Source: Croceibacterium_A sp035555595
Lineage (GTDB): Bacteria > Pseudomonadota > Alphaproteobacteria > Sphingomonadales > Sphingomonadaceae
Assembly (NCBI GenBank): GCA_035555595.1
Contig: DATMGK010000031.1
Span: forward strand, 23,239 to 87,238
Reading direction: 5' to 3'
Length of the DNA: 64,000 nucleotides
The notes beneath the pieces were generated by a model. The model ran no database searches. It worked only from the letters and a program-made list of their open reading frames with translations, and had not been told where the DNA came from. Each line of letters starts with the position of its first letter. The first letter of the stretch is position 1. Shown piece by piece: positions 1 through 8,471 of the stretch. The position numbers and the translations under genes were made by a program.

Positions 1-239
1 GGAGCAGAGGCACTCGCCTTGCGCGCGCCGTCCATAAAATTCTGGAACATTTTCAGTCCCATCTGCCCCATGGGCGCCAACTGCTTCGCATATTCCTGAA
101 GCTGGTCGACATTACCCGCGCCCTGCATCGCCTTGGCGAAGGCATCGACATAGACGGCGTTGGCCTTCTCCACATCGGGCAGGCCCATAAACCGGCGCGC
201 CTCCTCCGGCGAACAATCGATCTCGATATTGACCTTCAT
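1..239 (-). CDS. DUF6489 family protein (3' part outside window)
   Basis: The reading frame starts at ATG 239 and stays open for 79 codons to the window edge, so the C-terminus is missing. The protein begins MKVNIEIDCSPEEARRFMGL and continues with DVEKANAVYVDAFAKAMQ. I recognise this as the small DUF6489 family of sphingomonads, whose function is unknown. The visible part is soluble, with no signal peptide or membrane segment. It lies downstream of the hemE-hemJ-rho-ATPase run on the same strand, after a 115-base gap (240-354) in which I see nothing clear. The family call rests on recall of the N-terminal motif. Confidence 0.75.
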   Translation of the reverse strand, partial: MKVNIEIDCSPEEARRFMGLPDVEKANAVYVDAFAKAMQGAGNVDQLQEYAKQLAPMGQMGLKMFQNFMDGARKASASA

Positions 240-354
240 CGGCGGAAACTCCGGCCGGCACACCCGCAAAGGGCGCACCCGTTGAACGAACCACACTTAT
301 CGTAACGTTCTATATGAGCGGGACCACCCGCATTTCCACCCTAACCGATCGCGA

Positions 355-903
355 TCAACTGCCATGCTCATTGATCGCCCGCTGAATGAATGCCAGCCGC
401 GCTGCCACGTCCACCAGTGGCAGAGGGGTAAGTTCGTAGCCATAGCGCCGCCAGGCCTGCATCACCGCCACGTCACTTTCCAAGGCCTCTTCCCAGGTCT
501 GAATGCGCTGCGCATCGGAAACATATATCTCGCGCCAGGGCGGAGCGTGAAAGATCGGGCCTTCATAGCGCAGTTCCCGACAGGCTTGGTCGATCGACGC
601 GGGAACGGGCAAATCCGCCAGATCGAGAAATCCGACAATATCGGGAAAGCCGCGATCGAAAATCGCCACGCCACCGCCCTGCCCGGCCATTTCAAAAGCC
701 GCCAGCTCATGCGCAAGCATGGCTTCCGCAAAACCCGTCGGATTATCTTGCCGAAGCTCCATTCCGCCCGGCTTCGTCAGGATTGCCCTCGCCACTTCAG
801 GCATAACGGCAATTCCGGCGGCCCGGGCGGCAGCCAACAGTGTCGACTTTCCTGTCCCCGGACCCCCGGTAATCGCTGACCGGAAAGCGGCGGTGCCGCC
901 CAC
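355..903 (-). CDS. AAA-type P-loop ATPase/kinase-like protein
   Basis: This is a 182-aa protein with a Walker A motif ITGGPGTGKST at residues 11-21 and a Walker-B-like segment VAIFDRGFPD near residue 80. The layout fits the AAA_28 group of small single-domain NTPases, some of which act as nucleotide or nucleoside kinases; the substrate is unknown. The start is GTG at 903, five bases after the rho stop, so it is probably translated from the rho message. There is no signal peptide or membrane segment. Family placement is fairly secure, function is not. Confidence 0.8.
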   Translation of the reverse strand: MGGTAAFRSAITGGPGTGKSTLLAAARAAGIAVMPEVARAILTKPGGMELRQDNPTGFAEAMLAHELAAFEMAGQGGGVAIFDRGFPDIVGFLDLADLPVPASIDQACRELRYEGPIFHAPPWREIYVSDAQRIQTWEEALESDVAVMQAWRRYGYELTPLPLVDVAARLAFIQRAINEHGS

Positions 904-907
904 CGGT

Positions 908-2164
908 TTACTGGTTCATCGTCGCGAAGAAATCTTCGTTCGTCTTGGAATCCTTCATCTTGTCGAGGAGGAATTCCATCGCGTCGATCGTGCCCATCTG
1001 CATCAGGATACGGCGCAGGACCCACATCTTGCTGAGCTGGTCCTTGCCCACCAGCAGCTCTTCTTTGCGGGTGCCGCTCTTGCCCACGTCCAGCGCCGGG
1101 AAGATGCGCTTGTCCGCCACCTTGCGGTCCAGCACGATTTCGCTGTTACCGGTGCCCTTGAACTCTTCGAAGATCACTTCGTCCATGCGGCTACCGGTAT
1201 CGATCAGGGCCGTGGCGATGATCGACAGGCTGCCGCCTTCCTCGATGTTACGCGCTGCGCCGAAGAAGCGCTTGGGCCGCTGCAGGGCGTTGGCGTCCAC
1301 ACCACCCGTCAGCACCTTACCGCTGCTCGGCACCACGGTGTTGTAGGCGCGGCCAAGGCGGGTGATGGAATCCAGCAGGATCACCACATCCTTCTTGTGC
1401 TCGACCAGACGCTTGGCCTTTTCAATAACCATTTCAGCTACTTGGACGTGGCGCGATGCCGGTTCGTCGAAGGTGGAGGAAATCACCTCACCCTTCACGC
1501 TGCGCTGCATGTCGGTGACTTCTTCCGGCCGTTCGTCGACCAGCAGCACCAGCAGGAACACTTCCGGGTGGTTATCGGTGATCGCCTTGGCAATGTTCTG
1601 CAACAGCACGGTCTTACCCGTGCGCGGCGGCGCGACGATCAGCGCGCGCTGCCCCTTGCCCTGCGGTGCGATCAGATCGATCACCCGGGCAGACTTGTCC
1701 TTCACCGTGGGATCTACGGTGTCGAGATTCAGCCGTTCATCCGGATAGAGCGGCGTCAGGTTGTCGAAGTTGGTACGATGACGGACCGCATCCGGATCGT
1801 CGTAATTTACCGTCAGGAGCTTCGTCAGCGCGAAATAGCGTTCCCCGTCCTTCGGGGCCCGGATTTCGCCTTCAACCGTGTCACCGGTCCTCAGGCCCCA
1901 TTTGCGGACCTGATTGGGGGAGACATAGATGTCGTCCGGCCCGGCGAGATAGTTGGCTTCCGGGCTGCGGAGGAAGCCGAAGCCGTCCTGCAACACCTCG
2001 ATCGTGCCTTGGCCGACGATTTCCTCGCCGTCTTCCGCCACTTCCTTCAGGATGGCGAACATCAGGTCCTGCCGGCGCATGGTCGATGCGCCTTCAATCT
2101 CGTATTCCTCGGCCATCTCGACCAGTTCGGCCGGCGCCCGCTTTTTCAGTTCTTTCAAATGCAT
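908..2164 (-). CDS. rho: transcription termination factor Rho
   Basis: Rho is the hexameric RNA-dependent ATPase that terminates transcription. At 418 aa the length is normal. An N-terminal Rho_N helical domain (about residues 3-45) is followed by the cold-shock-like RNA-binding domain (about 50-125, with GFGFLRSP). The ATPase core has Walker A APPRTGKT at 178-185, then VDERPEEVTDM and the Walker B region VVILLDSITRLGR. It begins with ATG 2164 and follows hemJ after about 160 bases. The order hemE-hemJ-rho is common near alphaproteobacterial origins. Confidence 0.98.
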   Translation of the reverse strand: MHLKELKKRAPAELVEMAEEYEIEGASTMRRQDLMFAILKEVAEDGEEIVGQGTIEVLQDGFGFLRSPEANYLAGPDDIYVSPNQVRKWGLRTGDTVEGEIRAPKDGERYFALTKLLTVNYDDPDAVRHRTNFDNLTPLYPDERLNLDTVDPTVKDKSARVIDLIAPQGKGQRALIVAPPRTGKTVLLQNIAKAITDNHPEVFLLVLLVDERPEEVTDMQRSVKGEVISSTFDEPASRHVQVAEMVIEKAKRLVEHKKDVVILLDSITRLGRAYNTVVPSSGKVLTGGVDANALQRPKRFFGAARNIEEGGSLSIIATALIDTGSRMDEVIFEEFKGTGNSEIVLDRKVADKRIFPALDVGKSGTRKEELLVGKDQLSKMWVLRRILMQMGTIDAMEFLLDKMKDSKTNEDFFATMNQ

Positions 2165-2327
2165 TCTGGTATTCCATCGATATGTGGGAGCCGGCAGGCC
2201 GAATGGGCTTGGGGAAAGCTGACCTGGCCGCTCGGGACGGCGGCCTCAGCCGGTGCGCAATAAATATGGATTCACCGCGCAAGCGTCAATTGCATGAATC
2301 GAACCAGCCCCTCTGGCCGGCGCGGAT

Positions 2328-2780
2328 TCAGAACGGTTTGATCACCACCAGAATGACGATCAGGGCCGCCGCAACGCCTGGAACCTCGTTCAGCATTCGC
2401 AGCGTCTTGCCCGACAGGGTCCGTTCCCCGCGCGCCAGCTTCTTTGCGTAAGAGGCCAGGAAACCGTGATAGCCGCTAAGCAGCAGCACCAGCATCAGCT
2501 TGGCATGAAACCAGCCCTGGCTGAAAGCACCCACGCTCATCGCCAATGCCAGCCCCAGCACCCAGACGACGATGACGGACGGCAGCAGAATGATCTTCAG
2601 CAGCTTGCGCTCGCGATCGATCCACATGGCGTTTTCCGGCGAGCCCGGCTCCGCCTCCTGATGATAGACGAACAGGCGGGGCAGCATGAACAGCCCCGCC
2701 ATCCAGAAGATCACGAAGATGATGTGGCCGGCCTTCAGCCAGTAATACGTCACCGCGAGAACATCCTGCATGGGCCCCAT
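2328..2780 (-). CDS. hemJ: protoporphyrinogen IX oxidase HemJ
   Basis: HemJ oxidises protoporphyrinogen IX to protoporphyrin IX in the inner membrane, the penultimate step of haem synthesis. The 150-aa protein has four hydrophobic segments, the conserved N-terminal GHIIFVIFWMAGLFMLPR and the later WFHAKLMLVLLLSGYHG, both family signatures with the expected histidines. It starts 22 bases downstream of the hemE stop, so the two haem genes probably share a transcript. A second ATG three codons in (MQDVL) is an equally possible start. Confidence 0.93.
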   Translation of the reverse strand: MGPMQDVLAVTYYWLKAGHIIFVIFWMAGLFMLPRLFVYHQEAEPGSPENAMWIDRERKLLKIILLPSVIVVWVLGLALAMSVGAFSQGWFHAKLMLVLLLSGYHGFLASYAKKLARGERTLSGKTLRMLNEVPGVAAALIVILVVIKPF

Positions 2781-2802
2781 TTAGCCTGATCGAGCCGGGC
2801 CG

Positions 2803-3834
2803 TCATCCCTGCCATTCCCGCACCACGCCCAGCAATCGCTCGACGTGTTCGATCGGCGTTTCCTTGTCGATACCGTGGCCCAGATTGAATACGTGGGGCC
2901 GATCAGCAAAAGCATCGAGGATCGCTTTCGCCCCGGTTTCCAGCGCCTCGCCACCGGCCAGCAGCAGCACGGGATCGAAATTGCCCTGCACCGGCATTCC
3001 CGCAGGCAATTCGCGCGCGGCCCAGTGCGGATCGACCGTTTCATCCACGCCCACCGCATCCACGCCGGTTTCCCGCGCATAGGCAGGCAACTTGCCCCCT
3101 GCACCCTTGGGAAAACCGATCACGGGAACGCCGGGGCATCGTTCGTGCAGGCGGCTGGCGATCCGTTCATTCGGGGCGATCACCCAACGTTCGAACTGCG
3201 CGGGCGACAGACTGCCCGCCCAACTGTCGAACAATTGCACCGCTTCCACCCCGGCGGCGATCTGGTTGGCCAGATAATCGACCGTCAGATCAATCACGCG
3301 GTCGATCAGTTCAGCCATCAGGCCCGGATCGCGATAGGCCATGATCCGCGCCTCCGCATGGTCACGCGATCCCTGCCCGGCGATCATGTAAGTGGCGACC
3401 GTCCACGGTGAGCCGGCAAAGCCCAGAAAGGTGACATCGCCGGGCAATTGCGTCGCCACGCGCCGCACCGTTTCATAGATCGGTTCCAGCTTGCCGTGAT
3501 CCACGTCCCGCAGGCTGTCGATCACTTCGCGACTGTTGGCCTTCGGGCTCAGCCGCGGGCCTTCGCCGGGGCCGAACGTCAGATCCTGACCCAAGGCCCA
3601 CGGCACCATCAGGATATCGGAAAACAGGATGGCCCCATCGAAGCCGAAGCGTCGGATCGGCTGCAAGGTTACTTCGGCCGCCGCTTCCGGATCTGTCGCC
3701 AAAGCCAGGAATCCGCCCGTCTCTGCTCTCAGAGCGCGATATTCGGGCAGGTATCGCCCGGCCTGGCGCATGAGCCAGACCGGCCGCCGGGAACCTGTTT
3801 TCCCTCTCAGCGTATCGAGAAGAAGACCGGGCAT
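2803..3834 (-). CDS. hemE: uroporphyrinogen decarboxylase HemE
   Basis: HemE decarboxylates uroporphyrinogen III to coproporphyrinogen III in the cytoplasm. The conserved N-terminal stretch RRPVWLMRQAGRYLPEYRA, which binds the substrate carboxylates, is intact. Later motifs such as FLGFAGSPWT and VQLFDSWAG are present. I chose ATG 3834 (MPGLLLDTLRG, 343 aa) because family members start this way; a TTG at 3846 would add four residues. It is the first leftward gene from the candidate origin and heads the hemE-hemJ pair. Confidence 0.96.
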   Translation of the reverse strand: MPGLLLDTLRGKTGSRRPVWLMRQAGRYLPEYRALRAETGGFLALATDPEAAAEVTLQPIRRFGFDGAILFSDILMVPWALGQDLTFGPGEGPRLSPKANSREVIDSLRDVDHGKLEPIYETVRRVATQLPGDVTFLGFAGSPWTVATYMIAGQGSRDHAEARIMAYRDPGLMAELIDRVIDLTVDYLANQIAAGVEAVQLFDSWAGSLSPAQFERWVIAPNERIASRLHERCPGVPVIGFPKGAGGKLPAYARETGVDAVGVDETVDPHWAARELPAGMPVQGNFDPVLLLAGGEALETGAKAILDAFADRPHVFNLGHGIDKETPIEHVERLLGVVREWQG

Positions 3835-4145
3835 CGAAGAGTCCAATCCAATAAAAAAGTATATTTAGATAAGGATTCAGGACTCAGTTGGCCCTGTGGA
3901 AACTGGGGAAAGCGGCGCCTTGCCCGATTTCTCCCGCGCTGGCCAGCATCCGGCGCAATCGCGAATCTGCAGGGCTCCGCGTCAAGCAAAGCTTCTCCCC
4001 GCTATCCCCAGCCTGTCGATAAGGCGCCGCGCCTGTTTATCGATGTGCGGTCGAATCGGCTGGTAGCGTGGGTGAAACCTTGTGCCGGATTTGTCCTGTG
4101 CTGCGTCCCTTGGTTTATGCCCGATCTTGTCTACAACCCCAGTCC
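3835..4145. other. candidate chromosomal replication origin (oriC)
   Basis: This 311-base gap separates divergent hemE and ppsR. It has an AT-rich stretch at about 3848-3875. DnaA-box-like words relative to TTATCCACA are TGTGGAAAC at 3895-3903 (7/9, reverse), CTATCCCCA at 4002-4010 (7/9), TGTCGATAA at 4014-4022 (8/9, reverse) and TTGTCTACA at 4127-4135 (7/9). Five GANTC sites start at 3839, 3874, 3881, 3963 and 4053. As I recall, mapped or predicted origins in Caulobacter and Rickettsia lie beside hemE, with ppsR, maf, aroE, coaE and dnaQ on the far side, as here. No protein gene is visible. Confidence 0.75.
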
Positions 4146-4985
4146 ATGACCCAGCTTCACCTTCACCTCCTGTCGGATTCCACTGGCGAAACGCTGGAGA
4201 TGATTGCCAAGGCCGCCCTGGCCCAGTTCGACGATGCGGAGGTGATCCGCCATTTCTGGCCCATGGTCCGCTCGCTGCAACACCTGGATCGTATCGTGGA
4301 AGATCTCGCCGCCAACCCCGGTCTGGTCCTCTATACTCTGGTGAATGACGATACGCGGCGGCGGCTGGAAGAACGCTGTATGGCGCTGGGCCTGCCGCAT
4401 GTCGCGCCGCTTGATGGCGTGACGGTGGCGCTGGAAAATGCGCTGGGCGAACAGGCAAAGGGTCGGCCCGGCCGTCAGCATATGTTGGACGATGCCTATT
4501 TCGCGCGGGTGGAAGCGATTCAATACACCATCGCCCATGACGACGGGATCATGCCGGAAGACTGGGAAGAGGCGGATATCGTACTGGCGGGCGTTTCGCG
4601 CAGCTCGAAGACGCCGACCAGCATTTATCTGGCCAATCGCGGTTACAAGGTGGCCAATATTCCGCTGGTGATGGAAAGTCCGCCACCGCCGATCCTGTTC
4701 AGCCTTCAGCGCCCGATGGTCGTGGGGCTGACCACGGCACCCCGGCGGCTGGTGGAAATCCGCCGCAATCGCCTGCTTTCGCTGAATGAGAAGACCGAAA
4801 CCGCCTATGTCGATGAAGATCGGGTAGAAACCGAAGTCGCCTTCGCCCGCCGCATCTTCTCCGACAACGGCTGGCCGGTTATCGACGTAACGCGCCGTTC
4901 GATCGAAGAAACCGCGGCGGCAATCATGAAACTCTATACCGGTCGGCAACCGCGAACCGGGGCGGAAGGGCCGAAACCAATATGA
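4146..4985 (+). CDS. ppsR: pyruvate, phosphate dikinase / PEP synthase regulatory protein (DUF299)
   Basis: Members of this family are bifunctional kinases/pyrophosphorylases that switch PEP synthase or pyruvate phosphate dikinase off and on by ADP-dependent phosphorylation and phosphate-dependent dephosphorylation. The 279-aa protein has the usual N-terminus (LHLLSDSTGETLE) and the P-loop AGVSRSSKTPTS at residues 148-159, followed by IYLANRGYKVANIPLV. ATG 4146 is chosen over an upstream in-frame start because family members begin at this point. The stop overlaps the maf ATG (ATGA), so the genes are translationally coupled. Which dikinase it controls cannot be told from this window. Confidence 0.93.
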   Translation: MTQLHLHLLSDSTGETLEMIAKAALAQFDDAEVIRHFWPMVRSLQHLDRIVEDLAANPGLVLYTLVNDDTRRRLEERCMALGLPHVAPLDGVTVALENALGEQAKGRPGRQHMLDDAYFARVEAIQYTIAHDDGIMPEDWEEADIVLAGVSRSSKTPTSIYLANRGYKVANIPLVMESPPPPILFSLQRPMVVGLTTAPRRLVEIRRNRLLSLNEKTETAYVDEDRVETEVAFARRIFSDNGWPVIDVTRRSIEETAAAIMKLYTGRQPRTGAEGPKPI

Positions 4986-5560
4986 TCATCCTCGCATCCA
5001 AAAGCGCGTCCCGCCGCACCATGCTCGGCGCGGCTGGCGTGGATTTCGAAGCGCGTCCCGCCGCGATCGACGAACGCGCGCTGGAAGCCACGATGGAAGG
5101 CGCCGGGCCGGGCGAAATCGCGCAGGCACTGGCAGAAGCGAAGGCGCTTTCCGTCGATGGACAGGGCCTGCCGGTGCTGGGCAGCGATTCAGTCGTATCC
5201 GTGGCCGGGCGGCGTTTCAGCAAGCCAGCCAGCCGCGCGCAGGCGGTGGAACACCTCCGGTTCTTTTCCGGCCGCATGATGGAACTTCATTCCGCCGCGG
5301 CCATCGCCATCGGCGGCAAACTGCGGTGGAGCGACGTCGCCTCCGCCCGCCTTCAGGTTCGCTCTCTGTCAGATGATTTCATCGACGCCTATCTCGCCGC
5401 TGAATGGCCGGAAGTCAGCCAGTGCGTCGGCGTTTTTCGGATGGAGGCGCTCGGCCCGCAGCTGTTCGAAAGCATTGAGGGCGATATGTTCACCGTGCTC
5501 GGCATGCCGCTGCTCTCCGTACTGGGCGCGCTGCGGGAATTGGAGGAGCTTCCCGCGTGA
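4982..5560 (+). CDS. maf: Maf-like nucleotide pyrophosphatase
   Basis: Maf proteins hydrolyse non-canonical or modified nucleoside triphosphates. This 192-aa protein starts MIILASKSASRRTML, the family signature, and has the conserved VLGSDSVVSVAG (usually G.D..V) and SGRMMELHSAAAI segments. It overlaps ppsR by four bases and its stop overlaps the aroE GTG start. It is therefore the second gene of a tight ppsR-maf-aroE-coaE run that leads away from the candidate origin. Confidence 0.92.
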   Translation: MIILASKSASRRTMLGAAGVDFEARPAAIDERALEATMEGAGPGEIAQALAEAKALSVDGQGLPVLGSDSVVSVAGRRFSKPASRAQAVEHLRFFSGRMMELHSAAAIAIGGKLRWSDVASARLQVRSLSDDFIDAYLAAEWPEVSQCVGVFRMEALGPQLFESIEGDMFTVLGMPLLSVLGALRELEELPA

Positions 5561-6417
5561 GCCGCGCCTATGCCGAGGTGATCGGCGATCCCATCGCACA
5601 ATCGAAATCCCCGGCGATCCACAACCACTGGCTCGCAAAGCTGGGGCTCGATGCAGACTATCGCGCCTGCCACGTCACCGCCGATGGCCTGCCCGCTTAT
5701 CTGGCGGAACGGCGCGGCGATGCGGACTGGCGCGGGTGCAATGTCACGATGCCGCACAAGCAGGCCATCATGCCGCTGCTCGACCGGCTCGATCCGCTTG
5801 CCGCGCGCGTGGGTGCGGTAAACACCGTGGTGCGCGATTCCGATGGCATTCTGCATGGTTTCAATACCGATGTGCCCGGTTTCCTGGAACCTCTGCAACC
5901 GCTGCTTGCGCGGCAGCACTTGTTCCGCATGGCGCGGATTCTCGGCACCGGCGGCGCTGCGCGGGCGATCGTCACGGCGCTAGCGGGTGAGGGTTTTGTG
6001 CTGGTTCTCGCCGGCCGCGACCCGGCCAAGGCGCGCGCTCTGCTCGATGAGCTGGACCCTTCCGGCGACCATCACGATGTCGATATCGCGCACTTTTCAG
6101 ACCCGACGGATTTCGCTTTCGATGATCGCGCTGGTTGCCTTGACCTGATCGTCAACGCCAGCCCGCTCGGCATGGCAGGCCAGCCGCCGCTGGCGTTCGA
6201 TTTCAGCCACGCCCCGCCCGGCAGCGTGGTCTACGACATCGTCACTCATCCGCTCGACACCCCCCTCCTCATCGCCGCCCGCGCTGCCGGACTGCGGACG
6301 GTGGATGGCCTCTCGATGCTGATCGGGCAGGCGGCGGTCGCTTTTGAACACTTCTTCGGCCAACCCCCACCCAGAGACGATGGTGACGCCGCGCTGCGCG
6401 CGCTGCTGACGGGATGA
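5557..6417 (+). CDS. aroE: shikimate dehydrogenase (NADP+)
   Basis: AroE reduces 3-dehydroshikimate to shikimate in aromatic amino-acid synthesis. At 286 aa it has the substrate loop AQSKSPAIHNHW near the N-terminus, the catalytic lysine in NVTMPHKQA, VGAVNTVV, and the NADP-binding loop GTGGAARAIV. The start is GTG 5557, overlapping the maf stop (GTGA); the stop overlaps the coaE ATG. All catalytic motifs are present, so I expect an active enzyme. Confidence 0.96.
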   Translation: MSRAYAEVIGDPIAQSKSPAIHNHWLAKLGLDADYRACHVTADGLPAYLAERRGDADWRGCNVTMPHKQAIMPLLDRLDPLAARVGAVNTVVRDSDGILHGFNTDVPGFLEPLQPLLARQHLFRMARILGTGGAARAIVTALAGEGFVLVLAGRDPAKARALLDELDPSGDHHDVDIAHFSDPTDFAFDDRAGCLDLIVNASPLGMAGQPPLAFDFSHAPPGSVVYDIVTHPLDTPLLIAARAAGLRTVDGLSMLIGQAAVAFEHFFGQPPPRDDGDAALRALLTG

Positions 6418-7004
6418 GCAGGCCCTTCATCCTCGGCCTCACAGGTTCGGTGGGCATGGGCAAATCGACCGTGGCGGCGATGTTCGCGGATCTGGGCGTG
6501 CCGGTGTTCGATGCCGATGCCGTGGTCCATCAGTTGCAAGGGATCGGGGGCGCCCTTCTCCCCGCGATAGAACAGGCCTTTCCCGGTTCCGCCGGGCCCG
6601 CCGGGGTCGACAGGAAAGCGCTGGGCGCAGCGGTATTCGGTAATTCGGACAAGCTCGCCCGGCTGGAAGCGATTGTCCATCCGGCGGTCAGGGCTGCGCG
6701 GCGTGAATTCCTGCTGGAACACGCCGGGGCGCGACTGGTGGTGTTCGACATTCCGCTGCTGTTCGAAACCGGCGGTGTGGAAGAAGTGGACGCGGTGCTG
6801 GTGGTGTCGGCCCCGCCCGCCGTGCAGCGGGAACGTGTTCTCGCCCGTCCGGGAATGACTGCGGAACGCTTTGCGGAAATCCTCGCCCGGCAGATACCGG
6901 ACGCCGAAAAGCGCGCCCGCGCCGATCATGTGATCGATACCGGCAGCAGCCTGGCCGAAACGCGTGAGGAAGTCGCCCGGCTGGTAAAGAATTTGACGGC
7001 CTGA
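6414..7004 (+). CDS. coaE: dephospho-CoA kinase
   Basis: CoaE phosphorylates the ribose 3'-OH of dephospho-CoA, the last step of coenzyme A synthesis. The 196-aa protein starts with FILGLTGSVGMGKSTVA, containing the P-loop, then VFDADAVVH and, further on, VVFDIPLLFETGG, the typical lid and substrate segments. It overlaps aroE by four bases (ATGA). The run of overlapping genes ends here; dnaQ follows after 37 bases. Confidence 0.96.
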   Translation: MSRPFILGLTGSVGMGKSTVAAMFADLGVPVFDADAVVHQLQGIGGALLPAIEQAFPGSAGPAGVDRKALGAAVFGNSDKLARLEAIVHPAVRAARREFLLEHAGARLVVFDIPLLFETGGVEEVDAVLVVSAPPAVQRERVLARPGMTAERFAEILARQIPDAEKRARADHVIDTGSSLAETREEVARLVKNLTA

Positions 7005-7041
7005 GCTTGCTTGCAGCCGCCACCGGGGCGATACTCATGCA

Positions 7042-7725
7042 ATGCGGGAAATCGTGTTCGACACCGAAACCACCGGCTTCGATCCGCGAAGCGGGGACCG
7101 GATGGTCGAAATCGGCTGCATAGAGATGGTCAACCGCGTGCCCACGGGCCGCACCTACCACGCCTATTTCAACCCTGACCGGGCGATGCCGCTGGCGGCG
7201 GAGCAGGTCCACGGGCTGGGCGATGCCTTCCTGGCCGACAAGAAACGTTTCCACGAACACGCGGAAGAACTGGTCGCTTTTCTGGGCGATGCGCCGCTGG
7301 TCGCCCACAACGCGCAGTTCGATTTCGGTTTCCTCAATCATGAGCTGGGCCTGTGCGGATTTGCGGAGGTCGTGCTCGATCGCATGATCGACACCCTCGC
7401 CATCGCGCGTCGTCGGCATCCGGGTGCCAAGCATACGCTGGATGCGCTGTGCGGCCGTTACGGCATCGATCGCAGCCATCGTGTGCTGCACGGCGCGCTG
7501 CTGGACGCGGAGCTGCTGGCGCAGGTCTATGTGGAGCTTACCGGCGGCCGCCAGATCGGGCTGGAACTGGCCGCCAGCGAAAGCCACGCCGTGCTGGAAG
7601 TGACGACATTTCGCCCCCGGCAAGGGCAATTTCGCGAACCCCGCCCTCATTCGGCGAGCGCGGACGAACTTGCCCGGCACAAAGCCTTTCTGGAATCGTT
7701 GGAGTCACCAGTCTGGGCCAGTTGA
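7042..7725 (+). CDS. dnaQ: DNA polymerase III epsilon subunit (proofreading exonuclease)
   Basis: DnaQ is the 3'-5' proofreading exonuclease of the replicative polymerase. The 227-aa protein has Exo I DTETTG (D7, E9), Exo II around HNAQFDFGFLNHE, and Exo III HRVLHGALLDAELL, so the metal-binding DEDDh set is complete. The C-terminus beyond about residue 180 is variable and would hold the polymerase contact. Its place beside coaE near the candidate origin matches Caulobacter gene order as I recall it. Confidence 0.95.
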   Translation: MREIVFDTETTGFDPRSGDRMVEIGCIEMVNRVPTGRTYHAYFNPDRAMPLAAEQVHGLGDAFLADKKRFHEHAEELVAFLGDAPLVAHNAQFDFGFLNHELGLCGFAEVVLDRMIDTLAIARRRHPGAKHTLDALCGRYGIDRSHRVLHGALLDAELLAQVYVELTGGRQIGLELAASESHAVLEVTTFRPRQGQFREPRPHSASADELARHKAFLESLESPVWAS

Positions 7726-7782
7726 AATAGCCCCGGCTAATCGGCGTCCAGCCGAAGGACATAAGAAGGAGAACCCCCGTCC

Positions 7783-8349
7783 ATGGAAATCCGCGTCTCC
7801 GGCCATCAGATCGACACGGGTGCTGCCTTGCAGGAGCACACGACCGAACGTCTTCAGGCAATCTGCGACAAGTATTTCAGTCGCGCCCTGTCCTCCACCG
7901 TCACTTTCGGAAAAGCGCGGGCCAGCGGGTTTGCATCCGACATCGTGATGCATGTGAATCAGGGACTGATCCTCAAGAGCCGGGCCGAGGCTTATGATGT
8001 GCGTCAAGCCTTCGATCAGGCGGCCGAAAAGATCGAGAAACAGCTTCGCCGTTACAAACGGCGGTTGAAAGACCGGCATGAACAGGCCGAACACGCCGTG
8101 CGAGAGGAAGAGGCGGCCTACACCGTATTCGCGGCTGCCGAACAGCCGGACGAAGAAGTAACGGCGGATGCGCCCCCGATCATTGCGGAAACGCGCACCG
8201 ACATTCCCGTCGCCAGCGTTTACGATGCGGTGATGCTGCTGGATTTGCGTAACACCAATGCCCTGTTCTTCAAAAATGCTGGAACCGGAAGGCATAATAT
8301 GGTTTATCGGCGAGATGATGGCTCGATCGGATGGGTTGAGCCTGCCTGA
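7783..8349 (+). CDS. hpf: ribosome hibernation-promoting factor, long form (HPF/RaiA)
   Basis: Long HPF binds the 30S subunit and joins ribosomes into inactive dimers in stationary phase. At 188 aa the protein has an N-terminal S30AE domain (about 1-100, MEIRVSGHQIDTGAALQEHT) and a C-terminal dimerisation domain (about 125-185) ending YRRDDGSIGWVEP, as in long HPFs. A good ribosome-binding site (AGAAGGAG) lies about ten bases before ATG 7783. ptsN follows on the same strand, as is common in proteobacteria next to rpoN; rpoN itself is not here. Confidence 0.94.
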   Translation: MEIRVSGHQIDTGAALQEHTTERLQAICDKYFSRALSSTVTFGKARASGFASDIVMHVNQGLILKSRAEAYDVRQAFDQAAEKIEKQLRRYKRRLKDRHEQAEHAVREEEAAYTVFAAAEQPDEEVTADAPPIIAETRTDIPVASVYDAVMLLDLRNTNALFFKNAGTGRHNMVYRRDDGSIGWVEPA

Positions 8350-8406
8350 GACCGGTTTGGAAGGCTGGTCGGGGATGCCAATCATCATCGGATGAACTGA
8401 AGGTGT

Positions 8407-8422
8407 CAGTGCTTCGGCACTG
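8407..8422 (+). repeat. UUCG-capped stem-loop upstream of ptsN
   Basis: CAGTGC, a TTCG loop and GCACTG form a perfect 6-bp hairpin with a very stable tetraloop, 50 bases before the chosen ptsN start. No T-run follows, so it does not look like an intrinsic terminator. It could be a processing or stabilising element between hpf and ptsN. Confidence 0.5.
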
Positions 8423-8471
8423 GCTACCGGAGTGCGGCCCCGACACGGCCAGAGTGAGTAAGATCAGGAAT

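Noticed and set aside
719..2263. 514-residue open frame antisense to rho
   Set aside because: Product of GC-rich codon bias on the opposite strand; no domain, and rho itself is fully conserved.
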